A stretch of 64,000 nt of DNA. Source: Planctomycetota bacterium. Its GTDB lineage: Bacteria; Planctomycetota; Planctomycetia; Pirellulales; Pirellulaceae. This document shows positions 9,494 through 18,987 of the stretch, in pieces. Each line of letters starts with the position of its first letter. Positions within the stretch are counted from its first letter, which is position 1. A model generated the notes under the pieces. It was not told where the DNA came from, made no database searches, and was given only the letters and a program-made list of their open reading frames with translations. The position numbers were made by a program, and so were the translations under genes. Where the stretch lies: positions 1-64,000 of the forward strand of contig JAPLNM010000098.1 in NCBI GenBank assembly GCA_026692845.1. The letters are read 5' to 3'.

Positions 9494-9827
9494 ACCCCCG
9501 GGATTTATCGCATTGTGGCCAAAGGCAAGTGGCAGGTACCGGGCAAGAGAGCCCCATTTCGTTTAACAGTCAGCCGCAGGCGTACTGGCCGGCGAAGATG
9601 GCGATGAAATTCGATGGTGTCTCGGAATCATCGAGCGAGTACAATTCTTCGATTACGAGCACGAGCACCGTCCGCCGCGGCGGACTGAGCACGAGCACGA
9701 CGAAGAGTCAGAACAAAACCATGCACCGAAGTGTCCGGCCGACGGCGCTTGAAATCGTGACTGTTTTGGCGGCCACTCGGTGATGGTTGCCGATCGGCAT
9801 CGAGGAAAACGCTACAGTTCAGAGTTC

Positions 9828-10149
9828 TTAGACCTTAACAAGATCAGGGAAAAAACACAAAAGACCCACCGGTGCCGGTTCATGTAACTCGACGCCCCAG
9901 GGCGTCGGACCATGGGTACGGTTCCGTGCGATGCCATTGGTTGTCACGCTTGTCCAGTCTCCGACACTCGTGAGATTCCAAGACTGGTTGTAGATTCGGC
10001 CAACGCGGGCATAGCCCGTCAAAACCCTCGAAGTCGTAGGTGGTTCCCCCAGAGGTAAATCCGTACCCACTCATCACGCCGGTGATCGACTCGGAGGTCT
10101 TGTTCTTGTTCGCGTCCCAGGTGTAGGCCGCGTTGCAAAAGGTCGCCAT
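9828..10149 (-). pseudogene. RHS/YD-repeat protein relic, frameshifted
   Basis: On the minus strand one frame reads YTWDANKNKTSESITGVMSG and GYGFTSGGTTYDFEGF. The adjacent frame then continues QSWNLTSVGDWTSVTTNG and ARNRTHGPT. Together these match the repeat language of planctomycete RHS/YD-repeat proteins (DANKNKT, QSWNL, GDW, NRTHGP), but they are split by a frameshift near 10020-10040. There is no start, no upstream repeats and no C-terminal toxin-like tip. It is a decayed fragment of a much larger gene. The family identification rests on motif recognition alone. Confidence 0.7.
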
Positions 10150-10171
10150 GTGGACTGGATTTGTATGGAAA

Positions 10172-11089
10172 CTATGTCATCCGCTTGCGCAGCTGAGCTT
10201 GCAGTTCGGTTGCTAACGTCTCAAGTTCGGTCCTCGATCTGGGGTGCAGTTCCTGGTCGGTCGACTGAGGGAGACTCAACAAATTTTGCAACATGCGTAT
10301 CTTGCCGAAAAGTTCGCCTTCCTCACGGCCTTCCTCGCGGCCTTTGATCTCGCCTTCTTCACGACCTTCGCGGCGAGCGGCGTTCAAGATCCATTGCTGG
10401 TCGCGGATGGCTTTTTCACGTGTATCGTACATGGCTTTGTCCTCGGTCTTCTTGGCAATCCGGTCAATCGAGTCGGTCGCCTTCTGGAATTCCGGCTGGG
10501 AGAACAAACTCCCAAGCGTCTGTGCATCGTACTGGTGGGCGTGCAACAACCAATAGAGCCAACGGTCCAGAAGGCTAGCGGTCTCAAGCTCGCTCTCCTG
10601 GAGATTATACCACCCAAGCTCGAGCGTGTGAATTTCTAAAGTCTCCGCGAGCAAACGCCCCGAATCCTGATCCACCAGTCGAAATGCATGATGCACCTTG
10701 GCGGAATCGTCCCAAAGTTGACCCTCCAGCAGGCAGATCGAATAGACCGGCTTAAGCACAGAGTAATCATCCCCAGCCTTGAGTTGACCTGCGTAGACTT
10801 CACATCCGTAGAAAACGATCCGCTTGACGAGTCCAGAATGCGTCGACAACTGCATCTCGACGTCGTAGATCGCACCCCGCTGGTCGACGGCGCGAATGTC
10901 GAGGATCGACAGTTTGTCGTTTTGGAAATCCTGCAAGTTGTACGGGTTCTCGATCGTCACATCGACGATTGAAACCGGTAGAGTAAGGATCGCATTGAGC
11001 AAGCTGATCAAAGCCAGCTTGTTCTCGGGGGACCCAAAGGTTTTCTTGAATGCGAAATCGTTGGTAGGACGGATACCAATCGGCTGCAT
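10172..11089 (-). CDS. Rpn-family recombination-promoting nuclease / putative transposase
   Basis: A 305-residue member of the Rpn/PDDEXK_2 family. The N-terminus GIRPTNDFAFKKTFGSPENK is the family signature. The nuclease core lies around residues 55-80, with an Asp in SILDIRA and an E-x-Q in DVEMQ. The C-terminus (~235-270) carries the typical Arg/Glu/Gly repeats (REGREEGEIKGREEGREEGE) before a leucine-rich tail. These proteins cleave DNA and are implicated in recombination; many are mobile or selfish. It appears intact. It lies between the RHS relic and tRNA-Arg, consistent with a mobile-DNA neighbourhood. Confidence 0.88.
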   Translation of the reverse strand: MQPIGIRPTNDFAFKKTFGSPENKLALISLLNAILTLPVSIVDVTIENPYNLQDFQNDKLSILDIRAVDQRGAIYDVEMQLSTHSGLVKRIVFYGCEVYAGQLKAGDDYSVLKPVYSICLLEGQLWDDSAKVHHAFRLVDQDSGRLLAETLEIHTLELGWYNLQESELETASLLDRWLYWLLHAHQYDAQTLGSLFSQPEFQKATDSIDRIAKKTEDKAMYDTREKAIRDQQWILNAARREGREEGEIKGREEGREEGELFGKIRMLQNLLSLPQSTDQELHPRSRTELETLATELQAQLRKRMT

Positions 11090-11411
11090 CTGGCAATCTC
11101 CCTGTTACTCCAAGAAATGTTTTCCACGAATACAGCTCTTCGATTATCCGAGCGACATCAATAATACCACAAACCCTTCCTCGTTTGGGACGATCCTTGG
11201 CGAGCTTGGCGCCTTGGCGAGAAACACTCTTGCGGCCGTCCTGGTTGCTGCCCGGGATCCTGAGTCTCTCGCAAAGGCGTCAAGTACGCCAAGGGAGATA
11301 GCCCCCGCCGGTCCCCCCATTGATGCCCAATTAGGCACAATTAGCGACCATCACGAAATCGAGGATACCAATGAAATGATTGGGGATGATGGTATGTGCT
11401 ACTCGATCGAG
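11090..11411. other. intergenic region between the Rpn gene and tRNA-Arg
   Basis: No gene is supported in these 322 bases. Around 11205-11300 there are several TTGGCG-type words and their complements (ttggcgagc, ttggcgcc, ttggcgag, then acgccaagg). They look like a degenerate short repeat. No copy of the tRNA 3' end was found in it. Confidence 0.5.
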
Positions 11412-11485
11412 TACCCCAGACAGGATTCGAACCTGTGACCTCAGCTTTAGGAAAGCCGCGCTCTATCCATCTGAGCTACTAGGGC
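11412..11485 (-). tRNA. tRNA-Arg (anticodon CCT)
   Basis: The minus strand folds as a standard tRNA. The 7-bp acceptor is GCCCTAG with CTGGGGT (including G-U pairs), and the D stem is GCTC/GAGC. The anticodon stem CGGCT/AGCTG encloses the loop TTCCTAA with anticodon CCT, reading AGG codons. The T arm is ACAGG TTCGAAT CCTGT. The discriminator base is A and CCA is not encoded. The tRNA 3' end faces the accessory strip at 7318-11411, the side where integrative elements insert. Confidence 0.95.
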
Positions 11486-11606
11486 ATCAAGATCGCCTCA
11501 CGGCGACGTGCCTGGATTTTAGCTCATGCCCTCGATTTGTCCACCTTGCCAATACCGACGGATTTCCTGGAAATCTGTCGGCTTATCGACCTGTCGGCTT
11601 ATCGAT

Positions 11607-12695
11607 CTACAGGGAGCCCAGACGTGTCGAACGGACGTGGCCGTCAAAGTGCGCCGTGTACAGATCGATTTGGTTAGGATGCAAGTCGCAGTCGAAGATT
11701 TCGCTCGGAGTGGCGGCAAGGTGAAAAGCATCTGGGCTGCCCGAATGCCAAAAAGCGATTTGCTTCTCGAGGATCCCAATGATCGTGCCGCTTGGATGAT
11801 AAATCGCTCGCCACATCGTCGCGTCGATCTCCTTGGTCAAACACTCCTGCTTGGGTAGTTTCTCCCCGGTCTGCCAATCGAAGCTCAGCGCAACGGCGCG
11901 TCGGTTGCCCGCTGGGGCATTGGTGCATTGATGCAGTCCGGTCACCGTGAGTTTCTTGCCATCAGGACTAAACGCCATATTGACGATCCCCCCAAAGGGG
12001 GCGATGTCGCCGATGTGGAAAAACAGCTCGCTGGCATCGAACTTGCGCGATGGGTTGGCGACCTGAGAGTTGGCTTGCTCACCGGGCCAATGGTACACGT
12101 TCCCGACGACATCCCCACTGACGACATCCCCACTGAGAGTCTTATCGGTCTGCGGAACAAACAGGACGCAGTAAGGAATATTCGGGTGCCCGGACCATTG
12201 GCCGATCTGCTGCCCATCGTCTGTCGACCATAGCTTGACCAATCGGTCATTACCGCAGGTGACGATCCGTTGGCCATCGGGGCTGACGTCCAAGCTTCGC
12301 AGCCATCCTCGGTGCGCATCGACGATGCGCAATGGCTCGGGCTTCGCAGAGGCGATATCCCAGGTGATCCACCGTCCGTCATAACTACCAGAATAAAGTC
12401 GCTTGCCGTCGGGTGAGAAATCCAGGGAACGAATCCAATTGGCGTGTCCTATCAATGTAGATTTAACTCCGGTAGCGATCTCCCAGCGTTGGAGGGTGTG
12501 GTCGATTCCGCCGGCGACAACATAAGTACCCGTCGGATCGACGCGGCAGCACAGGAGTTGCGACGTATGCGCCCAATCGGCTAGCGGTTTGGCTCCGTTG
12601 GGATCGAATCGGGGTAGCTCGTCGGCTTGTGTTGTTTGCTGTGCTGTTGTTTGCTGTGCTGTTGTTTGTTCATGGGTGGAGTTTGTGAAAGTCAT
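11607..12695 (-). CDS. WD40-repeat protein
   Basis: A 362-residue beta-propeller protein. WD40-type blades are visible as LIGHANWIRSLDFSPDGKRL with YSGSYDGRWITWD, then AHRGWLRSLDVSPDGQRI with CGNDRLVKLWS, plus weaker blades to the C-terminus. There is no evident signal peptide, so a cytoplasmic location is likely. The N-terminus contains a TTAQQ repeat made by a 15-bp tandem duplication, and SGDVV is duplicated internally in the same way. Its start overlaps the DUF1501 stop by four bases. It is the last gene of a four-gene operon. WD40 proteins beside DUF1501/DUF1549 genes are common in planctomycetes; the partner is unknown. Confidence 0.9.
   Translation of the reverse strand: MTFTNSTHEQTTAQQTTAQQTTQADELPRFDPNGAKPLADWAHTSQLLCCRVDPTGTYVVAGGIDHTLQRWEIATGVKSTLIGHANWIRSLDFSPDGKRLYSGSYDGRWITWDIASAKPEPLRIVDAHRGWLRSLDVSPDGQRIVTCGNDRLVKLWSTDDGQQIGQWSGHPNIPYCVLFVPQTDKTLSGDVVSGDVVGNVYHWPGEQANSQVANPSRKFDASELFFHIGDIAPFGGIVNMAFSPDGKKLTVTGLHQCTNAPAGNRRAVALSFDWQTGEKLPKQECLTKEIDATMWRAIYHPSGTIIGILEKQIAFWHSGSPDAFHLAATPSEIFDCDLHPNQIDLYTAHFDGHVRSTRLGSL
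12105..12134. repeat. 15-bp tandem duplication in the WD40 gene
   Basis: Two exact head-to-tail copies of gacgacatccccact, in frame, duplicating the peptide SGDVV. Confidence 0.95.
12631..12669. repeat. 15-bp tandem repeat at the WD40 gene start
   Basis: Two exact copies of gttgtttgctgtgct plus a 9-base partial copy, in frame, giving TTAQQ-TTAQQ-TTQ near the N-terminus. Confidence 0.95.
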
Positions 12696-13987
12696 GCCAA
12701 CAACTCCTCGATGGGTCCAAAGGCTGGATCGGCGATGGGGAATTTTCTGCCTGCGACGTCGAATTCGCCGGACGAATCGATGCCGACGGCACGCAAGTAC
12801 GTATGGAATAGATGGCGGTGGTCGACTCTCCGATCCGTCACTTCGACTCCTTTGGCGTCAGTACTGCCGATGACTGCGCCGTGCTGGATCCCGCAACCTG
12901 CAAGTGCGATCGACCAGGCGTTGGGATAATGATCTCGCCCATATCCTGCGTTGATCGTCGGGGTGCGGCCAAACTCGGTCATGACGATCACGAGCGTCCT
13001 TTCGAGCAATCCGCGTTGGGAGAGGTCTTCGATGAAATGAGCAAACGGCCGATCGAAGTCAGCGACGTAGTGCAAGTGAAACTCGAAGTTATTGTGATGA
13101 AAATCCCATCCACCGTGTTGGATTTCGACGAAGGGAACTTCTTGTTCGACCAACCGTCGGGCCAAGAGCATTTGCTTGCCGAACTCGGACTTACCGTAGG
13201 CTTGCTGATAGGCTTCGGGTTCGCGTGAGATGTCGAACAATTCCCTCTTTTCCATCAACCGCAAGGCTTGCTCGTAGCACTGCGTGTACGCATCGATTTG
13301 GGCCGATTGCACCTTGCTGCGATGTTGGTTGTTGACGAACCGACGCCAATCTTGGCGTCGGCTATCGACGGTAACGGACATGCCATCGGGAAGCTGTGTA
13401 TTGACGATTCCACCTTTTTCGGCGCCGACGGCCACGCTGGCAAAGCGGGGGCCGAGGTAGGCTGCATTGTTGGCTCGCCCGCCGACTCCGCCCAACATGG
13501 TAGTGATGTGACCGGGCAGTGGAAAATCCGCTCGGTCTAAACCCTTGGCCACCACAGCTCCTAAATCCGGATACTCGGTTGCCGAGCGGGTCGTTCGTCC
13601 GCTGCGGACGATGTTGTTGGCCAGGGCGTGGTCGTCTAGATCGGTACTGATGCTCCGAATCAAAGCCATGTGATGCATCTGCTTGGCCGTATGGGGGATC
13701 AGCTCCGAGACGTGGATGCCCGGTACGCTCGTCACAATGGACTTGAACGGCCCACCGGTCTGTAGATCCGATTTGGGGTCCCAGGATTCGAACTGACTGA
13801 CCCCGCCGTTTAAATAGACAACCACCACCGACTTGCCCTGTTTGGCGACCTGGCCTGCCCCTAGCGGGTGCGAGAACAGACTCGTACCTGCGACGGCTCC
13901 GAGCCCGGTGAGGAACTCGCCCATGAATTGTCTCCGAGCGATCCGGTGATCGATCGAGCCGCAGGGTTTGTATTGACGGTTGTTCAT
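12692..13987 (-). CDS. DUF1501 secreted protein
   Basis: A 431-residue DUF1501 protein of the alkaline-phosphatase superfamily. Twin arginines (ARRQFMGEFLTGLGAVAGTS, ~residues 18-37) precede a hydrophobic stretch, suggesting Tat export. Family signatures include VVVYLNGGVSQFESWDPK near 55-72 and IVMTEFGRTPTINAGYGRDH near 335. It sits 18 bp after the DUF1549/DUF1553 gene and overlaps the WD40 gene by ATGA. It is the partner of the secreted DUF1549 protein; the substrate of the pair is not known. Confidence 0.92.
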   Translation of the reverse strand: MNNRQYKPCGSIDHRIARRQFMGEFLTGLGAVAGTSLFSHPLGAGQVAKQGKSVVVVYLNGGVSQFESWDPKSDLQTGGPFKSIVTSVPGIHVSELIPHTAKQMHHMALIRSISTDLDDHALANNIVRSGRTTRSATEYPDLGAVVAKGLDRADFPLPGHITTMLGGVGGRANNAAYLGPRFASVAVGAEKGGIVNTQLPDGMSVTVDSRRQDWRRFVNNQHRSKVQSAQIDAYTQCYEQALRLMEKRELFDISREPEAYQQAYGKSEFGKQMLLARRLVEQEVPFVEIQHGGWDFHHNNFEFHLHYVADFDRPFAHFIEDLSQRGLLERTLVIVMTEFGRTPTINAGYGRDHYPNAWSIALAGCGIQHGAVIGSTDAKGVEVTDRRVDHRHLFHTYLRAVGIDSSGEFDVAGRKFPIADPAFGPIEELLA

Positions 13988-14005
13988 GGCTTGATCACAA
14001 CTTGA

Positions 14006-16414
14006 TCACATGGAAAAACGGAATTCGGACGAAGCCAGCAGTCCCCAAACCAGTTCTTGGACGATCGCTGCGCGTTGTTGTGAATTTTGATCTAAAAGCT
14101 CACCGACGCGTTGGGCTTCTTGGGAATTTGGCATTCGGCACAGGACGCACAGGTAGAGCTGCTGGGCGAATTGTTGATGGTTTTCAATCGCCATGAGTCG
14201 ATCGACTAGGTGGCATTGTTTGGCTTGGAGCCATGATTGGTAATTCGCGTCGTTTTGGATCATTAATGCCTGATCAACGGTAGCGAAAAAGGCATCTTGA
14301 GGAGCACCTGCGGGAGCTGAAAACCGCGTCACGATTGGGTCTTCGACGGTGTCCCACAGGTTCGTTGCCAACGCGGCGCTGAGCAAGGCATTTTGTTTCT
14401 GATCATTCTCGGGCAGTGCAGGACCATCTCCATGGCTAGCCTGCCGATCGGCGTGCGCCTTGACCCGAACGGGTTGGTCCATCTCCAGGGCAAAGTAAGT
14501 CGCACCGGCGATTTGTTCAGGGGTCAGGCTGCGGACGGTGCGCAGCGCGTAGGTGCGGCGCCACGATTCGATCAGTTCTTGTGTTTGCAACTCGAACTGG
14601 GCAAGCAGTGGGTTTGCCGCATCGGCTCTATCGCTGGGATCGAGTCGCTGGATTTGAGCTCGCGTATCGAGCCACTGAGCGATGGCAAGAATCCTCGATT
14701 GCTGCTGCTTGCAATCGGCTTGCGCATCGAGGATCGCTTGGATGCGTTTTTGCACAGTGCGTTGGAGTCCTCGCGCCTCGGCGGCAAATTCTCCGAGAGC
14801 TAATCGTCGGTTGGCCAATGCTACGATACGGTTGCGTTGATCCTCGAGCCGCTCTTTGGCGGCCTGAGCGATTTCCTTTTGCTCCGGATCCATTTGCTCG
14901 GGAGTCTGCGTATCTACCGTCTGCTTGGCGGCCTTTTGGTCGTGTTGCTCGGTGAGTATTCGGAAGAGTTCTTTCGCTTGGTCGATTTGGAGCTGGAGTT
15001 TTCGAATATCGGCTTGGGACAGCTTGAGTTTTTTTGAGGCATTTTGAAGCTCGACTTGCAGGCTTTCGATCTGCGGTGCCAAGCTTAGCATTTGTGCCTC
15101 GAGGGCCGCGCGCTGCGAGTCGAGCGATTCGACGCCGCCTAGAGGACCCTTCCAAAGGGCTAGATCCGGGGCGAGAACGGAGCGTTGGTATGCTTTGGAA
15201 AGCGCGATCTGCCGCAGGAACGTTCGCAAGTCGTAGTGTCCATCGACAAGTTGCTCGGCCAAGGCTTGCAGAAGTGAAGCGCAGACGGCGGGGTTGTCCG
15301 AATGGTGCATGTCGACTGGATGGACCAACCCTTGGCCCATCATGTTGGCCCATAAGCGGTTGGCCAAGTTTCGGTTGAACGCTTGGTTTTCAGGATGGGT
15401 CGCTAAAACTGCTAGTTGCTGCCTTCGGCTATAGCGAGGGACTCCGCGCTGGTCTTTTTGGGGTGCGACGACGTAGGCATCGAGCGAATCGACAAAGTCC
15501 GGTTCGGCATCCATTGCCATCGCCATCGGAAGCATCGGTTGGGCAATGGACTTGCCGGCTTGCGGCTCGAACACCGAGGCGAATTCCAACGAGCCTTCGG
15601 CTTTTTCTCCCAGGTAGGGCAGATTTCCCCGGTTCGGGTCCGTGAACACATAAGTCCGATTGACGAACGAGAGGATTCCGTAGTATTCCGATTGCTTGTA
15701 ATCGGAGACCAAGGGGTGATCGTGGCACTGGGCGCACTGGACATCGCGACCTAAGAAGATACGGGCCACATCGCGGGTCAGGAGGTTCGGATCGGCATTG
15801 CGGTTAAGAAAGAAGCAAGCCGCCGCGCGGGACGATGCTCCGGTACCATCGGCAGCGAGCATTTCCATGCAAAGCTCGTCGATGGGTTTTTGATCTTTGA
15901 GCCACTGGTAGATCAGAGCTCGAACCTCCAGGAGCCCGATGACCTCGCGTCGTTCGGTGAACATCACCTCGAGCACTTTGGCGTAGTAGCGTGCAAATTC
16001 GTCGCGTGCCAAGAGATCGTCGATCAATTCCTCGCGCACGTGCGACTTCGGTTGCGGGGACTCGATCAAGCGTTTAAAAAAATGCTCCGACTCAGCAAGC
16101 GTCGGACCGCGTCCGACGAAATCGAGGTAAATCCGACGTTGAAACTCTTCGTCGCTGGCCAAAGGGAACTCGGGACCGAAGCAGATTGCCGAGACAAGCT
16201 GGTCGATTCGCTGGCTCAAACTCCCTTTGTCCGGTGCGTTTTGCAGGTTGTTTTGGGCCTGAGTTTCCGATCCCCACAAGCCAAGGCAGGCGAGCGCTAG
16301 AGTGCAAAGACGGTTTTGGATATTGGCTTGCTTAGGGAAGATTTTCGAAGCGCAGTTGCCAGATCGGAGGTGCATCGAGGATCGTTTCGGGGTCTGACGT
16401 GCGGGATTCAGCAA
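14006..16414 (-). CDS. secreted DUF1549/DUF1553 protein with central coiled coil
   Basis: An 802-residue planctomycete protein with an N-terminal hydrophobic segment (LCTLALACLGLWGSETQAQ, ~36-54) and then DUF1549 with CAQCHDHPL near residue 225. DUF1553 is split: its first part (RRQQLAVLATHPENQAFNR) begins near 328 and its end lies at the C-terminus. Between them is a long Gln/Leu/Lys-rich coiled coil (~430-570). Unlike the copy at 3217 it has no N-terminal CxxCH, so this version looks heme-free apart from the CAQCH near 225. An alternative ATG lies at 16375. It starts 9 bp after the solute-binding gene and precedes DUF1501 by 18 bp. Confidence 0.88.
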   Translation of the reverse strand: MLNPARQTPKRSSMHLRSGNCASKIFPKQANIQNRLCTLALACLGLWGSETQAQNNLQNAPDKGSLSQRIDQLVSAICFGPEFPLASDEEFQRRIYLDFVGRGPTLAESEHFFKRLIESPQPKSHVREELIDDLLARDEFARYYAKVLEVMFTERREVIGLLEVRALIYQWLKDQKPIDELCMEMLAADGTGASSRAAACFFLNRNADPNLLTRDVARIFLGRDVQCAQCHDHPLVSDYKQSEYYGILSFVNRTYVFTDPNRGNLPYLGEKAEGSLEFASVFEPQAGKSIAQPMLPMAMAMDAEPDFVDSLDAYVVAPQKDQRGVPRYSRRQQLAVLATHPENQAFNRNLANRLWANMMGQGLVHPVDMHHSDNPAVCASLLQALAEQLVDGHYDLRTFLRQIALSKAYQRSVLAPDLALWKGPLGGVESLDSQRAALEAQMLSLAPQIESLQVELQNASKKLKLSQADIRKLQLQIDQAKELFRILTEQHDQKAAKQTVDTQTPEQMDPEQKEIAQAAKERLEDQRNRIVALANRRLALGEFAAEARGLQRTVQKRIQAILDAQADCKQQQSRILAIAQWLDTRAQIQRLDPSDRADAANPLLAQFELQTQELIESWRRTYALRTVRSLTPEQIAGATYFALEMDQPVRVKAHADRQASHGDGPALPENDQKQNALLSAALATNLWDTVEDPIVTRFSAPAGAPQDAFFATVDQALMIQNDANYQSWLQAKQCHLVDRLMAIENHQQFAQQLYLCVLCRMPNSQEAQRVGELLDQNSQQRAAIVQELVWGLLASSEFRFSM

Positions 16415-16423
16415 AAATAGGGG

Positions 16424-17473
16424 TTAGGGGTTTGGGATTAGAAACGCGTTCGAGAAGGAGGCTTGGACGTTGAGGTTCGCTGGATCGATCAGTTTCAAAT
16501 CGACAAGCGTTTGTGCAAGTTGGGTCCAGCGTTCGGAGTTCATTTCGCCGATGAGGCTCATGTCGTTGTTTTCGTAGCACAGGGGCTTGAGGGCCTCGAC
16601 TCCATACTCAAGGGCTTCCTTGGAGAGACCTTGTTTGTTGGCGGCCAAGATCACGGCGTTGGTCTCTTGAGGATCGCTGAGGTATTTTTGCCAACCTTCG
16701 ACACAGGCTTTGACCATCCGCTGGCTGATATCGGCATTGTCTTTGACGTAGGACTCGGTGCTTACAAGGAGGCTTGCATAGGGGTTATAGCCGATGTCGG
16801 CCATCATCAATTGGTGGACTTCGACCCCTTGCTCTTTGGCCATGAACGGTTCGCTGAACGAGTAGCCTTGGGCGGCAAATCCTGGACCGGCGACGATTTG
16901 AGCGACGCTACCAAAGTAGGGAGCGAGTTTGACCGACTCGTCCAGGAGTCCTTTGCTTTTGAGGAATGGGACGTAGGGACGTCCGGAGTCGATTTGCAGG
17001 GTGATGTTCTTGAGTTGGTCGAAAGCCGTGATTCCCGAATCGGCGCGGACCATGATGCATCTGGGGCCTTTTTGGATCGGAGCCATCAGGGCCACGATGG
17101 GGGCTTGTTGATTTCGGGCCATGAGAACATCGTCGGCATTGATCACACCGAACTGAGTTCGTCCGAGGGTGAGGGTTTGAGGCACGACGGTGGTTTTACC
17201 TCCGGGTTGGATATCGACGTCGAGCCCATACTTCTCGAAGATGCCGTGGACTTTGGCTGCATAGAAGCCGCCGTGTTCGGCTTCGGGGTACCAGTTCAAT
17301 ACCAAGGCGACTTTGGTCAGGGGCTTTTTGGAATCCGAAGTCGTCGGAGATTTGGGCGTTGGCTTGGAATCGCAGCCTGCCGAGGCCAGCAGTCCGATGA
17401 AGGTCACTAGCAAGGCGTAGGATAGGGCAGCGGGTTTGAGGAACTGGCTTGGAAGATTTCTCGAAAGATTCAT
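16424..17473 (-). CDS. NMT1/THI5-like solute-binding lipoprotein
   Basis: An ABC-transporter-type periplasmic binding protein of the NMT1/THI5 family, usually specific for thiamine precursors or related small molecules. It is 350 residues from the ATG at 17473, which starts a lipoprotein signal ending in LLASAGC (Cys34). Family features are VALVLNWYPEAEHGGFYAA near residue 55 and GVINADDVLMARNQ. No permease or ATPase gene is adjacent, so it is an orphan binding protein here. The frame is open upstream to 17659 through a 15-bp repeat (GLQPV units), but the signal peptide argues for 17473. The next gene starts 9 bp downstream. Confidence 0.85.
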   Translation of the reverse strand: MNLSRNLPSQFLKPAALSYALLVTFIGLLASAGCDSKPTPKSPTTSDSKKPLTKVALVLNWYPEAEHGGFYAAKVHGIFEKYGLDVDIQPGGKTTVVPQTLTLGRTQFGVINADDVLMARNQQAPIVALMAPIQKGPRCIMVRADSGITAFDQLKNITLQIDSGRPYVPFLKSKGLLDESVKLAPYFGSVAQIVAGPGFAAQGYSFSEPFMAKEQGVEVHQLMMADIGYNPYASLLVSTESYVKDNADISQRMVKACVEGWQKYLSDPQETNAVILAANKQGLSKEALEYGVEALKPLCYENNDMSLIGEMNSERWTQLAQTLVDLKLIDPANLNVQASFSNAFLIPNP

Positions 17474-17520
17474 AGGAGGGCAAGGATCGGTGGAAGTAGG
17501 GTGGGGGTAGATTTTTGGTA

Positions 17521-17595
17521 GGCCCACTGGTTGTAGGCCCACTGGTTGTAGGCCCACTGGTTGTAGGCCCACTGGTTGTAGGCCCACTGGTTTTA
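17521..17595. repeat. five-copy 15-bp tandem repeat in the leader of the binding-protein gene
   Basis: Five head-to-tail copies of ggcccactggttgta, four exact and the last diverging at its end. They lie 48-122 bases upstream of the minus-strand start at 17473. There are no spacers, so it is not a CRISPR array. It is in the probable 5' leader and could vary in copy number between strains. Confidence 0.9.
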
Positions 17596-17724
17596 GACAT
17601 AAGGGGGATATCCAGTTCCCCGAGCAGGGTCCCTGAGCGTACCCTGTCAGAATAATCATAGGGTATGCGACGCGTCTAGACGGGAAACTCCTGGAAAGTT
17701 GTTCGTGGATTTTGGGAATCGATG

Positions 17725-17752
17725 TTGGCGAAGTTCAAGGCTGGTTTAAAAT
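17725..17752 (+). promoter_or_regulatory. candidate sigma-70 promoter for tgt
   Basis: TTGGCG and TAAAAT are separated by 16 bp, 50 bases before the tgt ATG. The match is by eye; planctomycete promoters are poorly conserved. Confidence 0.4.
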
Positions 17753-17795
17753 CCTTGCGCCCTTCGATTCCCGAATCCACCGGTCGGCTTGTTGA

Positions 17796-18944
<1,149 letters not shown>

Positions 18945-18987
18945 AACCGTAGCAGCAACTTAGGATTCGCAAGGGGATAGATTGGTA

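Larger units (their letters stand above)
9390..10171. other. gene-poor accessory stretch between arsA and the Rpn gene
   Basis: There is no intact gene in these 782 bases. The first part holds a short out-of-frame continuation of arsA (to about 9412), then a GC-rich hairpin at 9475-9493. Next comes a stretch around 9640-9705 with repeated gagcacgag-type words. The remainder (9828-10149, minus) is a decayed RHS-repeat coding fragment. The mixture of relics suggests repeated insertion and decay. Confidence 0.7.

Noticed and set aside
7318-11411. Attachment-site duplication of the tRNA-Arg 3' end
   Set aside because: No second copy of the terminal tRNA bases was seen at the far side of the strip.
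11380-11724. Plus-strand reading frame with DRIRTCDLSFRKAALYPSEL
   Set aside because: It is the antisense of tRNA-Arg(CCT); this peptide is a well-known false translation of tRNA genes.
17521-17595. Possible CRISPR array
   Set aside because: The 15-bp units are directly adjacent with no spacers, and no cas genes are present.
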